NCBI GenBank assembly: GCA_002291845.1
Contig: DBAU01000101.1
Location: forward strand, 1 to 45,193
DNA: 45,193 nucleotides
Direction: 5' to 3'
Origin: Alphaproteobacteria bacterium UBA1002
GTDB taxonomy: Bacteria; Pseudomonadota; Alphaproteobacteria; Rickettsiales; UBA998
Positions 33,005-42,664 of the stretch are shown here, one piece after another. The first letter of the stretch is position 1, and the number at the start of each line of letters is the position of its first letter. A model generated the notes under the pieces. The model did no database searches. It was not told the origin of the DNA and worked only from the letters and a program-made list of their open reading frames with translations. Made by a program: the position numbers and the translations under genes.

Positions 33005-35303
33005 GCGGATCCTTTTCGTTCAATAGGCCGGATTCTCCGGCGCTGCGCTGTGGCAAAATACAGGTCACGGTGGTGCCACGCCCCGGCGCGGAATCCAGCT
33101 CAACATAACCACCATGCAGCTCAATAAAACTCTTCACCATGGAAAGACCAAGGCCAGTGCCGGAACTGCCACTACCCCGCCGTGTGGAGCCGCGGTAAAA
33201 CTTATCAAAGACCGCAGCCTGCTCCCCTTCTTCGATCCCTGGACCCTCATCAGACACCCAGAGACGGATGCGAGCGTCTTCACGAGCCGCACCAATGGTC
33301 ACCTTGCCGTTCTCTGGTGAGTATTTTACCGCGTTGGAAAGTAGATGGAACATCACCTGCCGGATGCGTGTTTCATCGGCAAGCATCCCCCCGATGCCCT
33401 GTGGGCACGCCAGTATGGCTTGGATGGAGAAGCGTTTCATGCGCTCATTAAGCAACGCTAACACCGAGCGCAGCATCGATTCCACCTCGACCTCGCGGAT
33501 ATCCAGTGTCATGTAGCCCGCTTCAATAGAGGCCAGATCAAGAATATCATTAATCAAGTGCATCAAATGCTGTGAGGATTCATGAATCCCCTCAACATAC
33601 TCACGCTGGCGTTCGGTCAGCTCGCCAAAATAATCCTGCCGCAGCATTTCAGAAAATCCGCTGATCGAAGTCAAGGGTGAGCGCAGCTCATAAGAAACAT
33701 TGGCGAGGAACTCGGTCTTCAGGCGGTCTGCTGCTTGCAGGGCTTCGTTTTTCTCACGCAAAGAGCGCTCAACCAACGTGGAGTCCGTGATGTCAGTAAA
33801 GGTCAGCAGCGTCCCACCGTCGGGCAGGGGCACCACGCTCATATTCAGTACAGAGCCATCCGTACGCTCCAGCCGGGTGGCGTAGAGCGAACGGGACTGC
33901 ACACGACCAATGAAGCCTTGCTTGTAGCTCGCCCAATCTTCGGTGCGGAACAGATGACGGGTTAGCTCAAGCACTTCGGAGATGTGAATCTCACTCTCCA
34001 GCTGCGATTCTTCAAGCTGCCAAAGATGTGCAAAAACCGGATTAAACAGGCGTAGTCGTCCATTCTCACCAAACACCACCACGCCTTCATGCAGGTTATC
34101 CAGTGTCTCTGACTGTACGGCAATCAGCGTATTATAGGAGCGCTCCAGCGCCAGACGGTCGGTCACATCCTCATAGGCAAACATCAGTCCACCTTCCCCA
34201 TGGGGAATGGCCACCACACGCAGGGTTTTGCCATCCGGAAGATAGAAAAACTCCTCGTTCGGCTCCAGCAGGTCGGTGAAGAGCCGCACACGCTGATCCT
34301 TAAACGCTTTGAAATTGGCCTGCTCCGGCAAACGGCGCTTTTCACGCAGGACTTCGAGCACCTCACCAAACGTCGGCTGACTATCGAGGAAGGATTCCTC
34401 TAGCTTCCACAACGCCATGTAAGCGTTATTGTAGGATTTCAGGCGCATGTCACGGCCATAAATTGCCATGGCGCTGGTGGAGCTTTCGAGGAACACAGAC
34501 TGCGCCGACATATGGCGCTCGATTTCCTGCTGGGTCTCTTCCAGCTCGGTAATGTCGCGGGCAAACCCAACCACGCTGCCGTCTGGCATGGGAATCTCAG
34601 CAATTTGGTAAAGCTTGCGTGCACCATCCACCACAATATGGCGACGCTCACGTTGCGGCTGATTAGTTTCCTTTGCCTTTTCTGCCATTTTACGTGCGGC
34701 AGAGTGCAACTCAGGAATTTTGCCTTCTTCTGTGGGCGCAGAATCTCCCACCACACGCTGATACGCGAGATTGCAAAACACAACCACTAACGTCTTATCA
34801 CGCTGCCAGATAAGTTCATTGGTTGTATTGAGCAACATGGAGGCACGACGGGTTTGTACTTTCAGTGACTCGTTCTCTGTTTCGGTCATCTGCGCCTGAC
34901 GATATTGCGAAGAAATATCACGAAACAAAAACATCAACGGTACTTTACCCTCAGGCAGCGGCGTGCATTCGATCACCCGCTGATCCTGAGTGCGCAACAA
35001 CACCCCCGCCCCCGGCTGCGCCTCCCCTGCAGTGTGCACCAGATGCATAAAAATCCCCGCGCATTCTTCGGTCAGCACCTCCAGCAGTGGGGTGAGCGAG
35101 GCGGGAGGAGCCTTTAATCCGAAACACGCCTCAAGATTCGTGGATCCCATAATCTGTTTGCGATCAGGATGGTAGGCAAGAAATGCTACTCCCGGCTGAT
35201 TAAACATCCGTCCAATACGCTGAACAAAACTTAGCGGCAACCCTGAAGAATAACGGCGAATCACCCAATAGGCGAGCAGGAGCGCGCCTGTGGCTGCGAG
35301 CAA
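32979..35303 (-). CDS. divL: DivL-type PAS-domain kinase with Tyr at the phospho-acceptor site
   Basis: About 774 residues. It has one N-terminal membrane helix, several PAS domains (three or four, about 45-510), then a dimerisation helix and HATPase domain (FHLLSNAVKYSPEN, DEGPGIEEGE, GTGLGLSMVKSFIELHGG). In the H-box, NVSYELRSPLT has Tyr538 (codon 33690-33692) where histidine kinases have His. This is the hallmark of DivL, the alphaproteobacterial cell-cycle pseudokinase that tunes CckA-CtrA signalling. Length matches Caulobacter DivL. Start uncertain: TTG 35303 is the first usual codon, but an in-frame ATC at 35330 follows a well-placed AGGGAG (8-base spacing) and gives a natural N-terminus. 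It overlaps purU. Confidence 0.92.
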   Translation of the reverse strand: MLAATGALLLAYWVIRRYSSGLPLSFVQRIGRMFNQPGVAFLAYHPDRKQIMGSTNLEACFGLKAPPASLTPLLEVLTEECAGIFMHLVHTAGEAQPGAGVLLRTQDQRVIECTPLPEGKVPLMFLFRDISSQYRQAQMTETENESLKVQTRRASMLLNTTNELIWQRDKTLVVVFCNLAYQRVVGDSAPTEEGKIPELHSAARKMAEKAKETNQPQRERRHIVVDGARKLYQIAEIPMPDGSVVGFARDITELEETQQEIERHMSAQSVFLESSTSAMAIYGRDMRLKSYNNAYMALWKLEESFLDSQPTFGEVLEVLREKRRLPEQANFKAFKDQRVRLFTDLLEPNEEFFYLPDGKTLRVVAIPHGEGGLMFAYEDVTDRLALERSYNTLIAVQSETLDNLHEGVVVFGENGRLRLFNPVFAHLWQLEESQLESEIHISEVLELTRHLFRTEDWASYKQGFIGRVQSRSLYATRLERTDGSVLNMSVVPLPDGGTLLTFTDITDSTLVERSLREKNEALQAADRLKTEFLANVSYELRSPLTSISGFSEMLRQDYFGELTERQREYVEGIHESSQHLMHLINDILDLASIEAGYMTLDIREVEVESMLRSVLALLNERMKRFSIQAILACPQGIGGMLADETRIRQVMFHLLSNAVKYSPENGKVTIGAAREDARIRLWVSDEGPGIEEGEQAAVFDKFYRGSTRRGSGSSGTGLGLSMVKSFIELHGGYVELDSAPGRGTTVTCILPQRSAGESGLLNEKDPHDDVSLSA

Positions 35304-35327
35304 AATGATGATATCCGTAAACGTTGA

Positions 35328-35345
35328 GATGTCCGAATCTCCCTA
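35328..35345 (-). promoter_or_regulatory. ribosome site and apparent ATC start for divL
   Basis: On the minus strand, TAG stop (35345-35343), AGGGAG (35344-35339), 8 bases, then ATC (35330-35328) in the divL frame. The encoded start ISTFTDIII continues into the membrane helix. The TTG at 35303 has no ribosome site. Confidence 0.45.
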
Positions 35346-35392
35346 TGACCACCGCACGTACAAACTAGTGTGGCTTTCACCAGGTAGCAAGC

Positions 35393-35413
35393 GAGGAGAC
35401 GCCGGGCCTCCTC
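35393..35413. terminator. hairpin between ahcY and divL
   Basis: Arms GAGGAG (35393-35398) and CTCCTC (35408-35413) with a nine-base loop lie downstream of ahcY and upstream of divL. No U tract follows on the minus strand, so termination is only possible. Confidence 0.35.
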
Positions 35414-35440
35414 ACCTTGGCCATGAAATCATCCCGCTGT

Positions 35441-36757
35441 CTAGTAGCGGTAACTCTCACTCTTGAACGGGCCGTCCGGCGACACACCAATGTAATCGGC
35501 TTGTGACTTGGAAAGCTTGCTCAACTTCACACCCAATTTATCTAGGTGCAAGCGCGCCACTTTCTCGTCCAGATGCTTCGGCAGTACATACACTTTTTTG
35601 TCGTACTTCGAAGCATGTTGCCACAGCTCAATCTGGGCCAGCACCTGGTTGGTGAACGACGTGCTCATCACGAAGCTCGGGTGGCCGGTGGCGCAACCGA
35701 GGTTCACCAGACGCCCCTTGGCCAGAAGGATGATGCGCTTACCGTCCGGGAAGCGGATTTCATCCACCTGCGGCTTGATTTCGGTCCATACCATGTTGCG
35801 CAGCGCTTCGACCTGAATCTCATTATCGAAATGGCCGATGTTGCACACAATCGCACGGTCCTTCATGGCGCGCATGTGGTCGATGGTGATGATGTCATGA
35901 TTACCCGTCGCCGTGACGAAGATATCCGCGATCGGCGCGGCCTCTTCCATGGTGGTAACCTGATAGCCTTCCATGGCGGCCTGCAGCGCGCAAATGGGGT
36001 CGATCTCAGTGACGATCACGCGCGCGCCCTGGCCTTTCAGCGAGGCCGCGCAGCCTTTGCCCACATCACCAAAACCAGCGACGACGGCAATTTTACCCGC
36101 AAACATGATGTCCGTGGCGCGCTTCAGGCCATCCGGCAGGCTTTCGCGGCAACCATACAGGTTGTCAAATTTCGACTTGGTCACCGAATCATTGACGTTG
36201 ATCGCGGGCACGCCAAGCTTACCGGCTTTGACCAGCTCATGCAGGCGCAACACACCGGTGGTCGTTTCCTCTGATACACCTTTGATATCCTTCAGCAACT
36301 CCGGATATTCGTTATGCACCATCAGGGTCATATCTGCACCGTCATCGAGCAGCATGTTCGGACGCCAGCCATGCTCCGGGGCGATGGTCTGACGAATGCA
36401 CCATTCATATTCCTCTTCCGTTTCACCTTTCCACGCAAAGACGGGAATGCCTTCCGCGGCAATCGCCGCCGCCGCCTGATCCTGCGTGGAGAAGATGTTG
36501 CAGCTCGACCAGCGCACTTCCGCACCAAGGGCGGTCAGCGTTTCAATCAACACTGCGGTTTGGATGGTCATGTGCAGGCAGCCGGCGATACGGGCGCCTT
36601 TCAAGGGCTGCGAGGCGGCGTATTCCGCGCGCACCGCCATCAGGCCGGGCATTTCCGTTTCTGCCAGGGAGATTTCCTTGCGGCCCCACTCGGCGAGGGA
36701 CATATCAGCCACTTTATAATCGGTAAAATCAGCGGCGCGCTTCGGCTGGGCGGTCAT
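35441..36757 (-). CDS. ahcY: S-adenosylhomocysteine hydrolase
   Basis: A 438-residue NAD-dependent enzyme that cleaves S-adenosylhomocysteine to adenosine and homocysteine. Visible features: CLHMTIQTAVLIETL, the NAD-binding GFGDVGKGCAASLKG, NDSVTKSKFDN with the catalytic Lys, GHFDNEIQ, and the C-terminal tail ending SESYRY. AGGAG lies 7 bases before the ATG at 36757. It ends the methyl cycle by removing a methyltransferase inhibitor. About 175 bases separate it from the divergent gene at 36934. Confidence 0.97.
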   Translation of the reverse strand: MTAQPKRAADFTDYKVADMSLAEWGRKEISLAETEMPGLMAVRAEYAASQPLKGARIAGCLHMTIQTAVLIETLTALGAEVRWSSCNIFSTQDQAAAAIAAEGIPVFAWKGETEEEYEWCIRQTIAPEHGWRPNMLLDDGADMTLMVHNEYPELLKDIKGVSEETTTGVLRLHELVKAGKLGVPAINVNDSVTKSKFDNLYGCRESLPDGLKRATDIMFAGKIAVVAGFGDVGKGCAASLKGQGARVIVTEIDPICALQAAMEGYQVTTMEEAAPIADIFVTATGNHDIITIDHMRAMKDRAIVCNIGHFDNEIQVEALRNMVWTEIKPQVDEIRFPDGKRIILLAKGRLVNLGCATGHPSFVMSTSFTNQVLAQIELWQHASKYDKKVYVLPKHLDEKVARLHLDKLGVKLSKLSKSQADYIGVSPDGPFKSESYRY

Positions 36758-36933
36758 GGACGGACTCCTGAACAAATGGAATAACGAGGCCTGCTTACTA
36801 TCTCTACGCCGCCGCTGCAACCCCAAATCCAGCGCACAGCAAGGACGTAAACCCATGGAAATTGGTGCGCCGCACAAGCGAATTCCCATGCTCACGTCAT
36901 CAAAATGTCATAGTAACCCGTCACAAATAGCTT

Positions 36934-38871
36934 ATGCCCGATGCCATGACATACCCCACGGCCAGAATTGAGACACAGCGCGGTCTGGTGGTAGACCATG
37001 AGCGCTATCCGTCGAATAGCGGCACCCATTCGTATGAACGCAGTAAAGGGATCATCGACAGCCTCGGCCTGCTCGACACCAAGCAATACGATATTTTGCC
37101 ACAGTTTGCGCAGCTGCTGCATTCCCCGATCGTGGGGCGCATGATGCGGCTGCGCGGGCAGTATTTTCGCTCCTTATCCCCGCACCAAACCGCGGAAGAA
37201 ACGACGCAACGACTCTTCAATCACCAGTTTGTGACCTATAACGAAGGCAACGAAGGCGACGCCCCAGACAGCCTAAACCTGATGGAACCGGTCGCGCTGA
37301 TTCGCCGGTGCTTCGCCCCCGGCAAAGAAGCCGAATGGCCTACCCTGCTGCTGACCACCAACCATGCGCTGACCAGCGACCATACGCACATCGCAGGCAT
37401 CATGCGTGGCCTGCGTAAAATGGTGGAAGATGCCCATGGCCGGCCTCTACAGTATGTGGCCCATCCGGATGATGAGCAAAACTTCAAAGGCAAAACCCTT
37501 ATTCTCTCTTCCGTCTTTACTCAGGCCACGCCACAGGAAAACGGCGCCGACCTTCTCGACCGGCTGCAAGAACTTGGCGGGCGCACGCGCACCCTTCAAC
37601 ACGGGAAAGACCCCGGGCGCTTATCCGCACTTCCCAGCTTGTGGAGCGAATGGCTCCAGGCATCGCTAAAAGATCCGGGGGAACTGCTCAACCCGCGCCA
37701 CTTTACCGCTAAACTACTCCCGACCCGTCAGGTAGAGCGTGAGCACGCCTCCCCCGCCGCGCGCCGGTTAGCAAAGTTTTTGCTGGCCATGATGGTAACC
37801 GAGCCGGAGCGTGTTCACTTTGACGCCCCTTGTACGGAAGCCAAGCTCATGACCGGGGATGCCGAAGGCCGCCGCCCGAGCCTTCCGGAGGATATGCGCC
37901 TTGCGGAGCCGCCGCTGGTTCTGCGTGAGGATGCCTCACGCGTGGTATCACGCGCCCTGCTTGCGGGGTATAGCAAAGGCGGCAACATGGTCAGCGATGC
38001 GGTGCGCCTGCTAAAGGACGAGCTGGAAGGCGCGCTGCGCCATGGCATGCTGGACGCACGGCCATTGCTGAAGCAACCGGAGCTAGCCATTGACGCTATT
38101 CCGCCCCGTCAGGTGACCTCGCGCATTCTCAGCAGCATCGGCCTGCTCTCTATTGCCGCGGGAGAAGAACCGCTGACGCAGGATGAAAAGGACGCAGGCA
38201 TCCGCCGGGTTAACATCCTCAGCGACCGGGACCTCATCGCCAGCCATTTCGCGGCAGGGCGCGAACATGAGTACCACTCGCGTGATGAGCTGATCCGCGT
38301 AAAAGGCACCGATGCCGATATGGGTCACCGCTGGCAACATGCCCTGCTTGAAGCGCCCGGAATGGCCACTGGCTTTATCATGGCGGACAAAAAAGCGCGG
38401 CAGCATGTGCAAGCGGTCTCCTCACAATTGTTTGACGGCCTGCCGGCTATTTGGGATTTCAGGCTGGAGACTCGGAACCGTGAAGGGCGGGAATACCGCC
38501 TCTCCTTCCGCCCCGGCGTACTGCGCCGCGACATTGAGGCTTGGGGTACGGAACTCTCGGCCTATCTTCCCGGTCGTCTGGCAAAGGAATACAGCGCGGT
38601 GCGCATCTCTATTACCCCGGACGCCCCCACCGCCATCATTCTGCATGTGCCGGAAGCCTTGCAACAGCACTCTGGTCTGCCGCATGAGGTGCGCGACGCG
38701 CTGAGCACGTTCTGTCAGGAAAAAGGCATCTTGTTACCGCCCTATGTGGCGGAGGATATCGCCGATCAATTCCAGCAAGCCGTGCCTCCCGGCCAACAGT
38801 CTCGCGGGTCCCACATCAAACGGGCACTGGGCAGGACAGGCAATGTCCCCGCTCATGGCTTACCCGGCTAA
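36934..38871 (+). CDS. large unrecognised protein with alpha/beta-hydrolase-like motif
   Basis: A 645-residue soluble protein I do not recognise. A nucleophile-elbow-like AGYSKGGNMVSDAV (Ser347), a later ILSDRDLIASHF (Asp431 or Asp433), and GTDADMGHRW (His465) have the order and spacing of an alpha/beta-hydrolase triad, suggesting an esterase, depolymerase or related enzyme. The N-terminal 300 residues and C-terminal 150 have no signature. Start ATG 36934 (or 36946), with only a weak ribosome site. Divergent from ahcY; 72 bases before dapF. Confidence 0.7.
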   Translation: MPDAMTYPTARIETQRGLVVDHERYPSNSGTHSYERSKGIIDSLGLLDTKQYDILPQFAQLLHSPIVGRMMRLRGQYFRSLSPHQTAEETTQRLFNHQFVTYNEGNEGDAPDSLNLMEPVALIRRCFAPGKEAEWPTLLLTTNHALTSDHTHIAGIMRGLRKMVEDAHGRPLQYVAHPDDEQNFKGKTLILSSVFTQATPQENGADLLDRLQELGGRTRTLQHGKDPGRLSALPSLWSEWLQASLKDPGELLNPRHFTAKLLPTRQVEREHASPAARRLAKFLLAMMVTEPERVHFDAPCTEAKLMTGDAEGRRPSLPEDMRLAEPPLVLREDASRVVSRALLAGYSKGGNMVSDAVRLLKDELEGALRHGMLDARPLLKQPELAIDAIPPRQVTSRILSSIGLLSIAAGEEPLTQDEKDAGIRRVNILSDRDLIASHFAAGREHEYHSRDELIRVKGTDADMGHRWQHALLEAPGMATGFIMADKKARQHVQAVSSQLFDGLPAIWDFRLETRNREGREYRLSFRPGVLRRDIEAWGTELSAYLPGRLAKEYSAVRISITPDAPTAIILHVPEALQQHSGLPHEVRDALSTFCQEKGILLPPYVAEDIADQFQQAVPPGQQSRGSHIKRALGRTGNVPAHGLPG

Positions 38872-38943
38872 GCCCGCCTCACCCCTTGCCCAGACTGCCG
38901 AAATCCGCTAGAGATCGCGGCTGAACAAGGATTCAGCGGAACC

Positions 38944-39795
38944 ATGATCCCATTTATCAAGATGCACGGCCTCGGCAATGACTTCGTCATGATCGACGAG
39001 CGCAAAATGCCCATGCAGATCATCGAGCCGGAGCAGCGTGAAGCAGCCGTGCGGGCGCTCGCCGAGCGACGCACCGGCATTGGCTGCGATCAGCTGATTG
39101 TGCTGCGCCCGACGCGCCGCGCCGATGTCTACATGCAAATCTATAACGCCGACGGCAGTGAAGTGTCCGCCTGCGGCAATGCGACGCGATGCGTCGCCTG
39201 GCTCATTATGCGCGAGAAGCACAAGGACGCTGCGCTGATCGAAACGGCGGCCGGGCTGCTGGAATGCTACCTGGCTGGCAAAGGCATGGTACGCGTCAAT
39301 ATGGGTGTACCAAAACTCACCTGGACCGACATGCCGCTCTCGCGCGAAGCCGATACGCTGCACTTGCCCGTCATCGCGGAAGGATTAGCCGACGGTGTTG
39401 CGGTCAATATGGGCAATCCGCACGCGGTGTTTTTCGTGCGTGACGTGGGGGCCATTGCACTCAAACGCGTGGGGCCGGAGCTGGAGCATCATGGCTTATT
39501 CCCCGAACGGGCCAATATCAACGTCGCACGGCTGGACGCCCCCGATCACATCACGCTGCGCACCTGGGAGCGCGGCGCCGGGGAAACGCTCGCTTGTGGC
39601 ACCGGGGCATGCGCCACGCTGGTTGCAGCGCGGCGTCGAGGCTTAAGTGCCCCAGAGGCGACCGTGTTACTCCCCGGCGGCGAGTTACGGATTGCCTGGG
39701 AGGGTAGCGAAGAGGACCCGGATTATCCTGTATGGATGACGGGCCCTGTCACCGAGAGCTTCCGCGGTGAACTAACGGATGGACAGTGGGTATAG
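38944..39795 (+). CDS. dapF: diaminopimelate epimerase
   Basis: A 283-residue enzyme converting LL- to meso-diaminopimelate for lysine and peptidoglycan synthesis. MHGLGNDFVMID near the N-terminus and the two catalytic Cys motifs SACGNATR (Cys77) and LACGTGACAT (Cys218) are present. It is followed by mtaB and ftsY in the order often seen in alphaproteobacteria. Confidence 0.97.
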   Translation: MIPFIKMHGLGNDFVMIDERKMPMQIIEPEQREAAVRALAERRTGIGCDQLIVLRPTRRADVYMQIYNADGSEVSACGNATRCVAWLIMREKHKDAALIETAAGLLECYLAGKGMVRVNMGVPKLTWTDMPLSREADTLHLPVIAEGLADGVAVNMGNPHAVFFVRDVGAIALKRVGPELEHHGLFPERANINVARLDAPDHITLRTWERGAGETLACGTGACATLVAARRRGLSAPEATVLLPGGELRIAWEGSEEDPDYPVWMTGPVTESFRGELTDGQWV

Positions 39796-39802
39796 GACAA
39801 CT

Positions 39803-41095
39803 GTGAGCATCGATGTCCGCACGTTTGGCTGTCGCTTGAACACCTACGAAAGTGAGGTGATGAAGCAGCACGCACAGACAGCAGGGATGGAAAATACGAT
39901 TATTTTCAATACCTGTGCGGTCACGGCTGAGGCTGAGCGACAAGCCCGCCAGGCTATTCGTCGCGCCCGTCGCGAGCATCCTGATGCAAAAATCATCGTG
40001 ACCGGATGCGCCGCACAGATTGATCCACAGGGATTTGCGGCCATGCCGGAAGTGGATGCGGTGATGGGCAATCAGGAGAAGATGGTATCGGCGGAATGGC
40101 AGGCGATGGAGACTTCATCCACGCCGAGGGCAGTATCATCCGCTTTTGAAGCGGCGGGCGATTTGGCAGAAAAAATCCGCGTCAATGATATTATGTCGGC
40201 AAAGGAGACTGCCGGACATCTGGTGGCGGCATTCGATGGGCATACACGGGCCTTTGTGCAGGTGCAAAACGGCTGCAACCATCGCTGTACGTTCTGCATC
40301 ATCCCTTATGGCCGAGGCAATAGCCGCTCGGTGCCGATGGGTGAGATTGTGGCGCAGGTGCGGCTCCTCGTCGCGCAAGGCTATAAGGAGGTCGTGCTCA
40401 CCGGCGTTGATATCAGCGATTACGGGAGCGACCTGCCGGGCACGCCGACGCTCGGCCAGATGATGCGCCGCCTGCTCGCCGCCGTCCCCGAGCTACCACG
40501 CCTGCGCCTCTCTTCCATCGATGCCGTGGAAGTAGACGAAGATCTCTACCGCCTGATTGCTGAGGAGCCGCGCCTGATGCCGCATCTGCACGTCAGCCTG
40601 CAGGCGGGCGATGATATGGTGCTCAAACGCATGAAGCGCCGCCATCTGCGGCAGGATGCTCTTGATTTCTGTGCCCGCGTGCGCTGTTTGCGGCCGGATG
40701 TTGTATTCGGCGCCGATATTATTGCCGGCTTCCCCACCGAGACAGACGATATGTTTGCCAATACATTACGTTTTGTTGAGGAGGCCAATCTCACCTGGCT
40801 GCATGTCTTCCCTTACTCCGCCCGCACAGGCACCCCCGCCGCCCGTATGCCGCAAGTACCGAAAGACATCCGGAAAGAACGCGCCGCCCGCCTGCGCGCG
40901 CTGGGTGAACGGCAGGTGGCTGGATTTCTCGCAGCACAGGTCGGAAAAACCGCACAAGTATTGGTGGAGCAGGATGGCACGGGACGCACCGAACATTTTG
41001 CGCCGGTGACACTGGCGCATGGCGCACAACCGGGCGCGATGATGCACGTGCGGCTGACGGGTATTGCTGAGCAGCGCCTGCTCGCCGCGGCTTAA
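39803..41095 (+). CDS. mtaB: tRNA t6A37 methylthiotransferase (MtaB)
   Basis: A 430-residue radical-SAM enzyme that adds a methylthio group to N6-threonylcarbamoyladenosine in tRNA. It has the N-terminal Cys domain (FGCRLNTYESEVM, FNTCAVTAEAERQ, GCAAQ), radical-SAM CxxxCxxC (NHRCTFCIIPYGRGNSRS), and a short TRAM-like end. The GTG at 39803 is chosen for AGGA six bases upstream; an in-frame ATG at 39779 lies inside dapF. Confidence 0.93.
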   Translation: MSIDVRTFGCRLNTYESEVMKQHAQTAGMENTIIFNTCAVTAEAERQARQAIRRARREHPDAKIIVTGCAAQIDPQGFAAMPEVDAVMGNQEKMVSAEWQAMETSSTPRAVSSAFEAAGDLAEKIRVNDIMSAKETAGHLVAAFDGHTRAFVQVQNGCNHRCTFCIIPYGRGNSRSVPMGEIVAQVRLLVAQGYKEVVLTGVDISDYGSDLPGTPTLGQMMRRLLAAVPELPRLRLSSIDAVEVDEDLYRLIAEEPRLMPHLHVSLQAGDDMVLKRMKRRHLRQDALDFCARVRCLRPDVVFGADIIAGFPTETDDMFANTLRFVEEANLTWLHVFPYSARTGTPAARMPQVPKDIRKERAARLRALGERQVAGFLAAQVGKTAQVLVEQDGTGRTEHFAPVTLAHGAQPGAMMHVRLTGIAEQRLLAAA

Positions 41096-41205
41096 TACCT
41101 TCCCTTCAATCGTTCCATTGTTTTTTGATAGAAAAGCCCCTACCGCCCGGCTGGCCTTGGGTTTTCCGATTGCTCATCGTGGGGACTGCGGTTATATGGC
41201 CAAGC

Positions 41206-42156
41206 ATGACTGCATCTGATTCTGATAAGAAAGAAGAAAAACAAGGCTGGCTTGCCCGTCTGAAGGCGGGACTGTCACGCACGTCCAGCGGCTTGTCGGA
41301 GGGCATTAGCGGCATCTTCACCAAGCGTAAGCTGGATGATGCCATGCTGGAAGAGCTGGAAGAGTTACTGATTATGGCCGATATGGGCAGTACGACCGCC
41401 CGACGTATCGTGGCCGAATTTGGCAAAAATCGCTTTGATAAAGAGATCAGTGCGCAGGAAGTGAAAGAGGCTCTTGCCTCACAGATTGCAGAAATTCTGC
41501 GCCCAGTGGCGCAGCCTATGATGATTGCGCCGGAGGCCAAACCGCATGTGGTACTGGTGGTTGGTGTCAATGGTAATGGCAAAACCACAACCATGGGGAA
41601 GATGGCCAGTGCGCTTACCCAAAATGGCTATTCTGTTATGATGGCAGCCGCTGATACATTTCGCGCCGCCGCGGTGGAGCAGCTGAAAGTCTGGGGTGCA
41701 CGGTCTGATGTCCCCGTGCTCACGGGCGAGGAAAACGCCGACCCCGCCAGCGTTGCCTACCGCGCGCTGGAGCAAGCAAAGACGGAAGGCCGCGACGTCC
41801 TGCTGATTGATACCGCCGGACGGCTGCATAATAAAAAGAACCTCATGGATGAGCTGCAGAAGATTGTCCGCGTGCTGAAAAAACTGGATGAAACTGCGCC
41901 GCACACTGTGCTCCAAGTGCTGGATGGCACCACCGGCCAAAATGCGCTGGCCCAAGTGGAAACCTTCCGCGACCTTGCGCAGGTAAACGGGCTGGTGGTT
42001 ACCAAGCTTGATGGCACGGCCAAAGGTGGCGTGGTGGTGGCGCTGGCAGACCGTTTCAAGCTGCCCATCCATGCCATCGGCATCGGCGAAGGCATCGAAG
42101 ACCTCAAGGATTTTGATGCGGAAGACTTCGCCCGTTCGTTGGTCGGACTGGCCTAG
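41206..42156 (+). CDS. ftsY: signal recognition particle receptor FtsY
   Basis: A 316-residue SRP GTPase. An acidic-lysine N-terminus is followed by a helical N domain and the G domain with GVNGNGKTTTMGK (P-loop), DTFRAAAVEQL, DTAGRLHNK and TKLDGTAKGG. It docks ribosome-SRP complexes at the membrane. The ATG at 41206 was chosen at the natural start of the charged region; longer in-frame readings to 41125 add hydrophobic, atypical sequence. A ribosome site is not evident. Confidence 0.93.
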   Translation: MTASDSDKKEEKQGWLARLKAGLSRTSSGLSEGISGIFTKRKLDDAMLEELEELLIMADMGSTTARRIVAEFGKNRFDKEISAQEVKEALASQIAEILRPVAQPMMIAPEAKPHVVLVVGVNGNGKTTTMGKMASALTQNGYSVMMAAADTFRAAAVEQLKVWGARSDVPVLTGEENADPASVAYRALEQAKTEGRDVLLIDTAGRLHNKKNLMDELQKIVRVLKKLDETAPHTVLQVLDGTTGQNALAQVETFRDLAQVNGLVVTKLDGTAKGGVVVALADRFKLPIHAIGIGEGIEDLKDFDAEDFARSLVGLA

Positions 42157-42187
42157 GCAAAGCGAGTGCCAAAAACCCTCTTTTTCT

Positions 42188-42664
42188 TTAGAATGGAATT
42201 TCGTCGTCCAACTCAGGCACAGGGCTGGATTGACGCTGGCCGCCACTGCGAGCCGGGGCACTGCTGTAGCCACCGCTGGAGGCAGAATCATCAAAGCTAC
42301 CGCCTTCGCGCTTCGCACCATCGAGCATCGTGAGCGAGCCGCCATAGCCCTGCAGTACCACTTCCGTGGAGTATTTTTCCTGGCCGTCTTTGTCCGTCCA
42401 TTTGCGGGTTTGCAGCTGTCCCTCGATGTATACTTTGGAGCCTTTGTGCAGATAGTTCTTGGCGACATTGACCAGGCCATCATTGAAGATCACCACGCGA
42501 TGCCACTCGGTGCGCTCTTTGCGCTCACCCGTGTTACGATCTTTCCAGCTTTCGGAGGTAGCAATGGCCAGATTGGCGATTTCCCGACCATCCTGCGTTG
42601 CCCGGATTTCGGGATCACGCCCCAAATTCCCAATTAAAATCACTTTGTTGATGCTACCAGCCAT
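42188..42664 (-). CDS. ssb: single-stranded DNA-binding protein
   Basis: A 158-residue protein with an OB fold (about residues 5-110), then a Gly/Ser-rich linker and the conserved acidic tip DDEIPF that binds repair partners. GGAGAG lies just before the ATG. It is convergent with ftsY (31-base gap) and close to uvrA, an arrangement common in proteobacteria. Confidence 0.97.
   Translation of the reverse strand: MAGSINKVILIGNLGRDPEIRATQDGREIANLAIATSESWKDRNTGERKERTEWHRVVIFNDGLVNVAKNYLHKGSKVYIEGQLQTRKWTDKDGQEKYSTEVVLQGYGGSLTMLDGAKREGGSFDDSASSGGYSSAPARSGGQRQSSPVPELDDEIPF

Noticed and set aside
36758..36933. Possible SAH or SAM riboswitch upstream of ahcY
   Set aside because: The 176-base region was read on the minus strand but I could not match a conserved core with confidence; a covariance-model search would be decisive.
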